Positions 50,684 through 62,200 of a stretch of 64,000 nt of DNA are shown here, piece after piece. The notes under the pieces are model-generated. The model had not been told where the DNA came from, searched no databases, and worked only from the letters and a program-made list of their open reading frames with translations. Both the position numbers and the translations under genes were made by a program. Where the stretch lies: the NCBI GenBank assembly GCA_040954595.2, contig CM082586.2, forward strand, positions 7,502,001 through 7,566,000, written 5' to 3'. Within the stretch, counting starts at the first letter, position 1; each line of letters begins with the position of its first letter. The stretch is from Balanoglossus misakiensis (lineage: Eukaryota > Hemichordata).

Positions 50684-52685
50684 TGACCATTCAACATAAC
50701 CGTTATATCAATATTATCTGTACCTTATCATTCATTGCAGAAACGATTACCTTATTTTCTTACATTTCTTTGCACTGAGCAATACATTAAAACAATCTCC
50801 AGGAAATAGTAATAAATGTGTCCTATATAAATCAGATTAAATTTTTTTGATGCATTATTAAACTTTTAAACATCAGTTACGTGGGAGCGAATTACTCGTG
50901 TGTGTTGGAATTTGTGTGGTGGTAAGGTAGTGTGAGGGCGCTCTTGTCAGTTGGGAGTCATTGCAGAAATTTACTATGCATTGGATGCATCATCAAGTCA
51001 GACATGCAGAATCTTTTGCCCCATATTAAACAGCAACGCTGTTCTGCATTAAATTGATATTGATCCGAATTTCTGAAAATGAAAGAATGGAGACAAAAAT
51101 TAATTTTCTGAATGCCACACTTGCAGTTGGCCACACAAGTAGAATGTGTGTGTCTGATGAAATTATGATTGATGTAAAATCAAATTTTGCAAAATAGAGT
51201 TAATCAAATAAAAGGTTGATATTATTACCCATGTTGTTGTGAAAGCATCATGCTTTTTCTAAATTCAGTAATATTCCGTCACTAACAGAAAAGGTAGCTT
51301 TGGCCAATCGAAATTAATTTAACAATATATGAAAATGTAACATTTTTTTTCTCACTTATTTTAATTTAATGCATAGTAATAAATATCTGTAATTGTATGA
51401 TGGCAAACCCAACTGATTTGCCTCAATTTTGTATTGCAATGGAATGCTTGGCAAACGCCCTTGGATATATTCCCTTATAGGTCAAGGTCATTGTGAATCT
51501 ATGGCGGAGGTCAGTGAGGAGTGGGGGTCAATGTGAAGTTTAAGGTCAATATAGGTCAGTGTTTGTGAAGTAGACGATATTGAATTTTCAAGGATATTTC
51601 AGGGTTGGTTAAATTCACAGGATTGATTAATTATGGCAGAATATCGTCATCCGATTTGATATTAAACAGAGTCGAGTGTTTTCTGTGGAGCCTAGATTGA
51701 GTAGACTCGCCTGAAAGGTTGGTTTATCAAGGCCGAAAAATTCCACGCAGTCTGTTCACATAGTTTCCTGTGGGATTGCTTTGAAATCATCAGTAATTCA
51801 ACAGAGTGACTGGACCTGTCTTATCGCTTATCATAAATCATGCTGTTTTACAACTTTATACAGGCAAGGTTAGAGCTGTGTCAGCATCCAGTAATGTCTT
51901 TAATAAAAATAAACAATTTGTCAAACTCTGCCTGTAATTGTGTCTGGGGTGTTATAATTACACAAACAATATGTCTAGTTATTTAGTGAAATCAAAAATA
52001 ATATATTTCTAAAATAGAATGTTGTTTTTTGATGTAGCAGTGATATTGTGTCAAGGTTGTTGTTCTTGACAAACTGACACTAAGATTCACCATTTTCAGA
52101 AGAAAAAAAATTACCTGAATATCTGCCCTTTTTAAAGTACTTGAAATGTTATATCGACATGATTCAGAAATTAAATTAAAATTTTATTAATAGGACATTG
52201 TTTATTACTATTTAAAACGAAATATAATTATGTCAAGATTTTTGTGTGATCAAGTAAAAAAATAATAAAATAATACTCCTGATTATCATTCCACCATATT
52301 TGGAAATATTTGAAACCCATGGCATGTGCCAGGCAAGCTTGATTTCGTACAATTTTGTAAAATTTATAAAACATATTCTTGTTTTATGCACTACCAGTAA
52401 AGATTCTCAATGCATCATAAATGTCACTACATGAAATTAAGATGTCAGTTGTTGATTTATATACTCATGTACATGCATATTTTTCAGTACAGTGAACATA
52501 GAACATATTTGTATGCATCTCAGAAATCACGTTCTTACATTTTTTCGCATTTTTTGCTTGGGGCAACTCTAGATTATTCTCTCTTAAAAATTTAGATTAA
52601 AAATTGAGGGTCACCATGCAAAACTCTGAAATTTGAAATTCAATGCACAGAGCCTACAGCAGCTGTATTGGCTAGACATTGATAA

Positions 52686-52785
52686 GACTGAAAGATTCAG
52701 ACATGTTCTGGTGAACAGCTACCTTCAACCTTTATTACGGCTGATGGTCGCGTGGCACCTTGTGTCACAACTGAATCTTTCAGTC
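52686..52785. repeat. 15-base perfect inverted repeat with 70-base loop
   Basis: GACTGAAAGATTCAG at 52686-52700 and its exact complement CTGAATCTTTCAGTC at 52771-52785. It could be a degraded MITE or a hairpin RNA. Nothing further supports either. Confidence 0.6.
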
Positions 52786-53245
52786 AAGACACTGGCAGGC
52801 ACGTTTTATGCATGTTGTGCTTTCTCTGTCTTTGCTTAGATTGATTCTTTAGAATCAATCACGTGATCTGGCCATGTGACCCACGGCGTTGTCATTTCCA
52901 GATGACGAGCAAGCAATATTTCGACATCCAGTAAAAGTATTTCCGAGTATGTTTTTACTTTAGAACTGCCAGACACGTAACATGTATCATGTATTAGACT
53001 ATATGGTACCTTATCAGACTCATAGCAATTCATCTGCATAGTCTTTGTCTTGACCACGTTGTTGAAGTTGCCCGTCAGCTGGAAATTTGAATGCCAACGT
53101 AACTGCCGTCCGAGCGCGTCTGACGTCATTTGATATCGAAGAATTGCAAAATGTGTAGTGTCAAGCATGTATGTCTGAATAGAGCTGTGGGATGGGCAGG
53201 TGCATAGACCTCAATCAAAAGAATCCCTCCAGTATTCACAGGGGC

Positions 53246-53339
53246 TTAACCCTTTCACCCCCAGTTCCCTCTTTAGAGGTCCAACATTCCCATAGAAAAC
53301 AATTGATTTGGACTGGACCATAGTGGTGAAAGGGGTTAA
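53246..53339. mobile_element. TTAA-flanked MITE (piggyBac-type), copy 2
   Basis: TTAA at 53246-53249 and 53336-53339 with ends CCCTTTCACC and GGTGAAAGGGG. The body shares AGAGGTCCAACATT, AAAACAATTGATTTGGACTG and ACCATAG with the copy at 26159-26252. The same length (94 bases) in both copies supports one family. Confidence 0.75.
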
Positions 53340-53810
53340 AAGACACTCAATATACATATTCCAAGGTGTATACTAAATCTCATTTACTTTATTTTTGAAC
53401 ATATCATTTACCCAAGCCACATCAAAGGACAGTATTAATAGCTGTTAAAATAAAACTTACTTTGTAAGTAGCACATTCAGTACAACTTGTAAAGTTATGA
53501 TCACAGTGATTGACATTTCAATAATATTTTTGTGATAAACAAAAAAATGTTCTGTATTTAAAATGCCACATTACGTAAATACCGAAGTTAAACAAATATG
53601 ACATTAAATAAAGTTCAATTTCTGGCTGGTTAAACTTATGTGACTGAGGCCAAAGAGAAACTTTAAATTGTCTCATTTATTCGTCAAATTTTAAATTTTT
53701 ATCCCCCCTTAGAAAATGTGTAATTTTAATTAGTTTCAATTTCAGTTCTGTTCCATAGCAACTGTTAATCCCATGTATTTAGACAGTTTTCAGAAATAGA
53801 TTTGTATTTT

Positions 53811-53883
53811 CCAGGATTCAAACCCAAACCTACTGCACTAATTCACATACTGTAGCAAACAAGTCCACGCACTAAACCACAGC
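53811..53883 (-). repeat. tRNA-like sequence (SINE head or tRNA pseudogene)
   Basis: The minus strand carries an A-box-like TGGTTTAGTGCGTGG and, about 40 bases later, a B-box-like GGTTTGAATCC. The spacing resembles a tRNA, but the acceptor stem does not pair well, so I do not call a functional tRNA. Confidence 0.35.
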
Positions 53884-55273
53884 AAAAATCGACATTATTA
53901 CGAGAGTGTATTGCTTCTTTCCCTTTAACTTAAAACACTTGAACAATCGATCTGTTGTTCCATTATGAATAAAAAAAATTAGTAGGAAACCATGTTTTGT
54001 GTTTGTTTTATCTCTCTAATAATTAGGCTTTCAGCCTCAATACCACAGCTGCCAAAATTCTCAAGACCAATGTTTAAACCCTGGTGTAACTAGTGCAATC
54101 AAGGCCGATTGTTAACCCAAAACAAGAAGGTCAAAAAATGACCATTTCAGTTACAGTGTCACCTAATAATTATTTTGAGTTCCTGAAAACTTGACTTGGC
54201 CCTATCAGATAATGTAAATGCCATTATTTAGAGAATAATGCCATATGGTCTCACATGCTGCACAGCCTTTAATGTTAACATCACAAAACCATCATAGAAT
54301 GCAGCTTGCTTTTAGCACAAAAGTAAAACACATAGACATGACAAATTTGTCACTTTGAACATGATAAAGAAAAAAATACACATACAAAGGTTATGAATAC
54401 GCATACTTCACAAGAATTCAGAGCCAATTTCTCTATTGAAATCAATTGGAATTTTTGTCTTTAATGATAGTGTGTTCTCTAATAGAAATGCCCACATGAT
54501 ATTTCCTGCAAGATCAAAGATTTTTTTCCTGAAAGTATATAAACTACATCTGATATTTAAAAAAATGACTACATGAGGTCTGGAAAAATTGTCCGACCAC
54601 ATTTATATATAATATTTGTTGTTAAAGAATATATAACATTTCATAACTTGGACATTATTAACAATTAGGTATTAGAGTTCAAATTTAGACTTCTTGCTTC
54701 AATTATGTGGGTTTTTTCTCCTTTACAGGGAACAGGTACCATCAAGTCAAACAACCTGCAGTTGACAAGCAGTCTGGTATTTCCCATATTACACAACATT
54801 CCACGATATGCAATATCAGATAAGGAGAGTATAAAGCAATTGTAAATTTGAAAACTTGTATTGATAACTGCCAAAACTTGTAAAAGCTTAGTGGAAGCTA
54901 TATATGAAAAAATTATTCTACAGAAGACTTGAGTAATATCAAAGTTAGTCAGTGACAGACAGGAAAAGGCTGTTTTATGTACACTAACATGGAGCAGATG
55001 TACAAAAGATTTCTGCAGATTTCATAAAATAAGAGTCTGGTGGATTTAGATTTTGATTTGCATCATTTGAAAACGCTCATGGACATTATAGAGCTGGTCT
55101 GAAATTTCACTGAGATAGTTATTTCATGCAAGCATTTGTCATTTTAATGCCCCAGCAACGCACTGTATGGACCGTGAGGGCGCTGTTGCATGTCACAGAA
55201 CAGCTTGAGGAAATCCAACATGGAGGACGTCAACAACTGGACGTGTTCTTTGGCGCTGACGAACGAATCAAGT

Positions 55274-58200
55274 TTAACCGAGCAACACTTTCTTGATGCG
55301 AGAGGCAGGCACTTGTTCGTCGTCCTCTGAAAGTTCTGAGTCACTGCTGCTGGTGAATACGGAGGAGCCGGGCGTAGCACAGTCCGGGGAGCACAAATAC
55401 TGCAGCAATGGCAGTCGATATTTCCCGCAGAAATCCACAAATTTCACATTCTCCCATCTGGATTCAAAATATACACCTGCAATAAATAACATTCCTGAAT
55501 TAGTAAAAATTCAAATATCCGAGAGTTTTGAAACGTTCAGTTTTCCACTAGGAAAACAAAATTTTGGTGTATCATATAACATGATTATGAATGATGGGAT
55601 ATATTATAAATTTTTGCCAGAAAATGCAGTTAAATGTATGTTAAAAGTATGCAGAAAAAATACAGTCTTTAATAAGCAGAATTTTCTGAGTTAAACGTCT
55701 TTGAAATATCTATTCCGTTTAGATTTCAATGGTGTTTTTTTTTCACATTGGAAAGTTCATTTTCTTCTACTGGCTGAATTAAATGAACCATCTTACCTTT
55801 ACATTTGGGATTGACACATTTACAAGCTGAATTCAAATACTGCATCAGGCTCATTGGCAGATCATCCTCTTTGTAAGCAATGCTCTTGTTCTTAATCACC
55901 CGTCCGGCGAGCTCCAGAAGGGAAGGCGGCTGGTAAGTCAGGTCCCGGCAAAATTGCACCACCAACGGGTTGCCACGGAGACTGAGCTCGCCCAGGTAAC
56001 GCAGCTTGACGATCTGAGGCGGAAGGGTCGTCAGCTTGTTATTATGGAGACTCAGCGATTGTAAGTTTGTTAGTTTTGCCAGCGCTGGTGGCAGCTGTTC
56101 GATCTTGTTGTCGGAAAGAACCAGGGATGTCAGACTGGTCAGGTTACCAAGCGCAGCGGGGATATCGGTCAGCTGATTTCCGCCCAAATACAGGATTTCC
56201 AAACTGCAACAAGACAGATACATGGTAACTGATGAAAGAAGAAAACAACTGCCCACACACGTCGTGGACTTGCATTCTTCATTTTCTAGTGTTTGAACCC
56301 AACCAAACTGTGCTCACAGAGGTTGACACTGAAGTGAAACTCTTGTAGCTCTATTCTCCTGACAGCTCTGTATGGCCTGAATAAAACACACATGGCCGGC
56401 AATGATGAATCACCATGCATACCAATTCAAAAACACTGCAATACACTGTCATTCTCCATGACTTCTTGATTTTACACAATTTTGAACATCATCATTCTGA
56501 CTCAAGTAATGTGACCACAGAGAGTAAATTCTTGCAATTTATCCATGGTGTCATTGTCCATTGATTTGTCAATATTACCAACAATCATGCATGAAACGCA
56601 TGCACACTGTACATACATTGTAAAACATATTGTGTGTCACTGTGACTCTGGGGTCAAACCCAGTAAGCGTGTACCACTATCACTAGACACTCCAGCTGAC
56701 CTGATATACTTTTGCTATATGATCTACTTTACAAATGGCTATGATGACCTAGCCACAACATGACTAAGAATAGTTTTACAATCAGAAACCTACAGCGATT
56801 TTTACTAAATCCACTGATCTAGTCCCTGGCGAAAATCCAGGCATGTTAATGCCATTGGATTAGTAATTCATTCTAATTAATTCACGATAGAATTAACCCT
56901 TCTGAACTTTCCAGTTCGCCAAAATAAGTAACAATAGCGTTAAATGTACAAGTGCTGACATACAACATTAAACCCGTCACTGGGAGGGAAACAGGGGTAA
57001 ACTTGGTGCAAATTAAGATTGATAAAAACGGCAACAGTCTTCCAAATATCACTTGTCACTTATTTTACAGAATATTGCCAATTTCTATTTCATATGTTAA
57101 TTTGCGCCCTGAAAGTCAATTATAGCTTTTCCGTAATACTCATTGCCAGAAATAGTTTTTTATACGTAGCCTGAATCTCCCCATACATTGGATTACTGCA
57201 TCGGTTGGTCAAATACATGTATAGCAATAAAAAATGATAATTTGAATTTTGCCATTGTATCGAGAGTTTGAGCAAGTGTAATCAATCATTGCATTTCCGC
57301 CACCAGATCTTGTGATATGGAGAGGTTGGGTCTCTTAAAACTTTACAACCAATGATACATTTAACTAAAAACTATAGTTATAAAGATACTGATTAATGTT
57401 GGCCAGTAATCACACCTGCCTTCATTCTCAGCATTTCACAGTTTCACTGGCCAGAATCAGCAAACATGATGCTGTTTCATCTGTTCTACATAATAACATT
57501 TAGTGCAATGCACTACAGTAAAACATGTCTGAACAGAATTTAAAGGGACCGAAGACATTGTTTATAGAGGTGCCTGGTTTATAGAGATTTATTTAACACA
57601 TGCTTTATGTCAGGGGTGGGAAAAGATGTTCGGAACAGACAAGCTCTCAGATCAGACAGGGTTTGGTTTGTACTGTACATGTATTCCAAACATTCCAACT
57701 TTTGCTATGATTCGCTACACCTGACCCTTAATAATTTTTCGTTTATATGTATCCTAGTCAAAGTTTCACACATATCTGTTCCCTGTCAATACATGATGCT
57801 TTTTGAGAAAGGCTGGAAACTAGAACCTCTTGCAATAAATACATGTACATTACAGCTGATGCTCCCAGTTTAAAAACAGCTGGCAGTAGATATTACTGCG
57901 CATGGATTTAAAAAATATTTCTGTGCCATCACTCATCAGCATTCTCTATTTTTAACTCCAAAGTGGTGATCTGCAACGAGGTTCCTCACAGAATGCAAAA
58001 AAATACAGAAGTACTGGACAATGTACCAAGTGTGTGTGTAAAATCTCAAGAAGTTGTTTCTTACTTTTGTAAATTCTCAACTTCCGCTGGCAATGTTCGT
58101 ATCCTGTTACCACCGAGGTGAACTTCCCGTAAAGAAGACATCTTTGTGAGTTCCATGGGGAAGTCAGTGAGAACATTTCCGCTCAGGTTTATCACGTTCA

Positions 58201-58525
58201 GGTGTTGGCACTTGCCAAAGTCTTTCGGAAACGCCTCCCAATCCAACAAGTTATTTTTCGCTATAATTTTTTCCAGTTTTGGCAACCTCGTGATTTCTTC
58301 CGAGATGTATTTCAGTCGATTGGAGCTCACGTCGAGTTCGACTAAGTTCGTGAATTGCCCGATCTTCCTCGGGATGACAGAGATCTGATTGTGTGTCAGC
58401 ACCAACCGTCGTACTTTCTCGTCGTCCAAATGGTCCGGGAATTCTTCCAGCTGATGGCCAGACAGATGGACGTCCCATTCCGGGTGATTTTCGCTTCCCA
58501 TGTTGAGATACCGTCTTCGATACAT
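55274..58525 (-). CDS. LRRC58: Leucine-rich repeat-containing protein 58, complete
   Basis: Three coding exons: 58065-58525, 55797-56203 and 55274-55476, with in-frame junctions, 356 residues (human about 371). About eight leucine-rich repeats run through exons 1-2 (LVLTHNQIS, LDVSSNRL, INLSGNVL, LHLGGNRI-type, LYLGGNQL, LVLSDNKI, LSLHNNKL, LSLRGNPL). They are followed by the family-specific DLTYQPPSLLELAGR and the C-terminal block CVNPKCKG / VKFVDFCGKYRLPL / YLCSPDC, then an acidic serine tail (SSSDSELSEDDEQV) ending KKVLLG, as in vertebrate LRRC58. The start is uncertain: the first in-frame ATG is at 58525 (MYRRRYLN), and a second at 58501 (MGSENHPEW) gives 348 residues and a more family-like N-terminus. 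A tiny upstream frame, ATG GTA TGA, precedes it. The biochemical role is poorly defined; the fold suggests protein-protein binding. Confidence 0.93.
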
Positions 58526-59290
58526 GGACAGCGGGCAGTCATACCATGTCAGAGCCAAGGCGGGGACTGTGAGAGAAACGGAAATGCTGAAAGGCGGTTT
58601 TTAAACTGCGATCATCGTGACTCGGCGATTGCCATTGTTGTTGAGGCCTTTCGTAATCTGATTGAGGTCACTCAAAGGATAATGATCGCTCGAGCTTCGA
58701 CGTCGATAATGTTACATGACACACTTGCGGCGGCCCCCGGATCGATTTTGGAAACCAACATACACCACTTATTAAGATCGTTTCATACTCTATAATGTAG
58801 ATGTGTAACGATGAGAGGAAAAACAGCAACTCACCACAGAGAGATGTCCTTACAGTTGTTGCATCAGCTGTGCTATGCTTCTCTGTGCTGGCTCCGCCTC
58901 GTTACCATAAAAAATTCAGATTCAGATTCATTTCTGATGTACTATTTTACGTAATTTTTTATTTACTGACGGGCGAATGGAGGGATTGCCCGGGAGGGAT
59001 TATGCATGCTATAATATCTGATATATGCAGTTACAAAATAAGAAAAATAAGTAAATACTATTGTAATAACTAGAGACACACAGTTGCTCATTTAAAATAA
59101 GTAATTTTCAAATTAATTGAATTAAAGGATTAAACTTACTGGGAAATGATAATCAGGTCCCCAAGTCTTGTATTTTTGTGTTTTGACCTATGTGGATAAG
59201 ATAATATTAAAGTGTTTCCTTTTTCTCGTGACACTTGAAATCTAAAGTAAAGTTTAAAACCAACAGGAACCGGAAACAGGTGTAAGTCCG
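58526..59290. promoter_or_regulatory. Shared 5' region of LRRC58 and PEX19 (candidate bidirectional promoter)
   Basis: The two genes start head to head with about 765 bases between start codons. The left half carries CpG-containing sequence; the right half is AT-rich. No clear TATA box is positioned for either gene. The call rests on gene geometry only. Confidence 0.45.
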
Positions 59291-62200
59291 ATGCAGATGC
59301 TGAGGCTAACCTCACAAAACAACATGGAGACTCGCAGCGGAGACACAACAGGCGATACAGAAAAAGAGTTAGCAGGGGGTGTTGAACTTGAAGAGTCGAG
59401 TACAGAACCGACAGCCGAGAGTAGGACGGAAGACACAGAACTCGACGATCTTTTGGACAGTACGTTGATAGAACTTTAGTAACAAGACATAAGCAAAAAC
59501 ATGTGTTGAGATCACGCTTGGTTAGGGAGCGCCCAGTAACATAAAATAGGTGGGGCGTTGCATTTAAATATCCACTGCAGACATACAGGGGGGGGGGTGT
59601 GTGTGTGACTGTGCTGTCACCGATGCGAGGGTCATGGTGTATCCCATAACTATCTTATCTCAACTTGTTTTTGTCTAAATACATACCAACTTTTCCTAAA
59701 GTCGTGGGCATGTATACCGACTCCCGGCCCCACATGTCCAATGGGATGCATGCCACGTACAACCCCACGGGGGGGGGGGAGGTGGGGGCTCACCTCACCT
59801 GTTGTGATATTGTGGTAGGGAGTGTGACCCATGTCATAAAAAACCATGATCATATTTTAGACCCTCATTGCGCTCTTCGTTTAGGGTGCCATCTTTGACC
59901 TAGCTTGGTGATGGTCTTTGATCTCGAGGTCAAAGTTCTGAAAATACAGAGATAATGCACAACCTACTAGGTTTACCCTCAATCCCAGTCCACTACAAAC
60001 AAGTCATCTAACTTCTGTAATTGATATGAGAAGTTCTTTCAGAGTTTGTTACATCAGCTGCACTATGTACATGTACTTGTCAAGGAGATTTTATTAGTGA
60101 TAACCAGAAAGAAATCTCTTTGTGAACTGCCACATTTAAACACATCCTGGTACTATTGTGAATTTTGCAACAACTTCTCAAACCAATATCAGAATTATGG
60201 TAATACAGTGCTAGTATATACATCAGTTTCTTAACTTTAGTGTGCTGTGTTACCAACATCAGAGTAAACCTGATTTCTGATGCAAACATTATTGTTTAAT
60301 TGTCCTATAGGTGCTTTGGAGGATTTTGATAAATGCAAACCTGCCCAAGCAGACACAAGTAAAAATGAAGAACAAGCTAAAAATCCACCATTACCGACAG
60401 AAACAACTCAAACATTGCCACCACAGATACCGGTATGTAAAAGACAGAATTATTGGAACAGTAGTTTAGATTTTTGGCCATACTACAATAGTCTTCACAT
60501 TTTGAAAAGCTAAATTGACATTCAAACATAAGAAATGTAGTTATGATGGATTTCAGAACTACAATTTTGAAATTTGGTGTTGGATGTAAGTCATATACTG
60601 TCCAAATATGTACCATGTGTTGAAGTAGTATGCATTTGTAGCAGTTTTGTTCTGTCATCATTCAATAAAGGTGTAGTTTGAATGCCAGACCCTAACATTT
60701 AAAAGACAGGCAGTCGCCTGGATTGCACATATGAAACTTTTCTGTTCATGCACATACTGTTGGCCCTGTTCCAAAATGGAGGTAGTCTCCAAAAATCAAT
60801 ATAATTTTATATCAAAGTAACATCTCTGTGATGGATTTATTATCGTAAGGTGTCTAGACTAGAGCTGAACTTTAATGTCTAATACAAGCAGACTGTAACA
60901 TCAAGATGTGCAAGACTGTTCACTGGAATATAGCTGTCATGTCTTATTGTAACACACCATGCAGCGAACCCTTGATCGTGATTCGTCAATACCTTAGTAT
61001 GACCTTAGTCATTTCAAACTGTTCCCTAGGGCATGATTTCGATCAGTTTCTGCCTGGCACTGTTGCCCTGTCTTGATATAATTCCGTGTTTGGTGTGTTA
61101 CAAAACACATGATGACTGACATATTCGGGCAACATTATATTTTTGATGAACTCGGGACTGCCAGTCACACCAAAAGCAGTCTGTTTCCCTCGGGCTATGC
61201 CCTCGGGAAAACAAGACTGTTTTAGTTGTGACTAGCAGCGCCCTCGATCATCAAAATCCACTGTTGCCCTCATTGTCAGTCATCATGTGTATAATGTTTA
61301 CTGTAGATTGTTTATTTCATGTGAGCTGGTGTTGGATGATATTGTTAAACACCACATCGTCTACACTCATTTCAGCCGAATATGGAATCTTTATTTGGAG
61401 ACTTCCTCAACTGTGACACAGCCGTAGAAGCCACAGCTGAATTTGAAAGAGCAATGCAAGCGATTATGAGCGACATCAGTAATGAAACGGGTGAAGATCC
61501 AGCACTTGCAGAACAGTTGCAGAAATTGGTCGAAAGTGCAAACAGTGGTGCCCCAATGGGCATGCCAATGGGACCCCCAACTGCAGGCTCACCTGGTAAG
61601 TTTCTGTCTTCACCTCACTGACCTTCTAGATACTGTAAAACGGGTTATTGTCGCGACAGGAAATTTTCGCGATATCAAAATAGGCAACTGTTACATGAGG
61701 ATTAATTTTCGCATTCTCGTATTTCACTAACTACATCGTTATCTCTGAAAGACATTTTATGCGACTTCTTATTTTCACATTGTTTTTTTGGGCTCTTGCG
61801 TATTTCGCGAAAATTTATTGCTTGCGAAAATAACCCGTTTTACAGTAAGCTGCTGATTTACCTGGTGACTTTGCCTTGGAAGTCTTTCCAAAATAGCCAC
61901 ATCAACTGTCTGCGATCATCCTGATTATAAATCTCGTCGTATTTTCCGTGGTGCCATTTAGATTGACACAGGGACACTTTCTGACTAATAGACACCTGTA
62001 ATGCATTTCGTCAGTTAAGAAATCTTACAAATTTCCCCAAAGTGTTGTTATTCTGCAGAGTGACTTGCAGTCATCTTGTATAACTTGATAATATTGCATT
62101 ACTACAGGTGCTAGTGCTGGTAGTGGATCTGAGATTAACCAAGCATTGGGAGAAACCATGAGTAGATTAGCACAGAATGCAGAAGAATTAAAGGTAAGTT

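Larger units (their letters stand above)
49015..55273. other. Intergenic region between the SH2 gene and LRRC58
   Basis: The left end should contain the SH2 gene promoter and the right end the LRRC58 3' UTR. The sequence is AT-rich and holds a 50-base palindromic element, a 15-base inverted repeat, a TTAA-flanked MITE and a tRNA-like sequence. An open frame at 52836-53168 on the minus strand has no recognisable family. Confidence 0.5.

Noticed and set aside
52836-53168. 110-codon minus-strand frame between the SH2 gene and LRRC58
   Set aside because: No family, no clear promoter or splice partners. It remains a weak possibility only.
56640-56700. tRNA-like sequence in LRRC58 intron 1
   Set aside because: A GGTTTGACCCC B-box-like motif on the minus strand without a foldable cloverleaf.
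58355-58795. 146-codon plus-strand frame
   Set aside because: It is the antisense shadow of LRRC58 exon 1.
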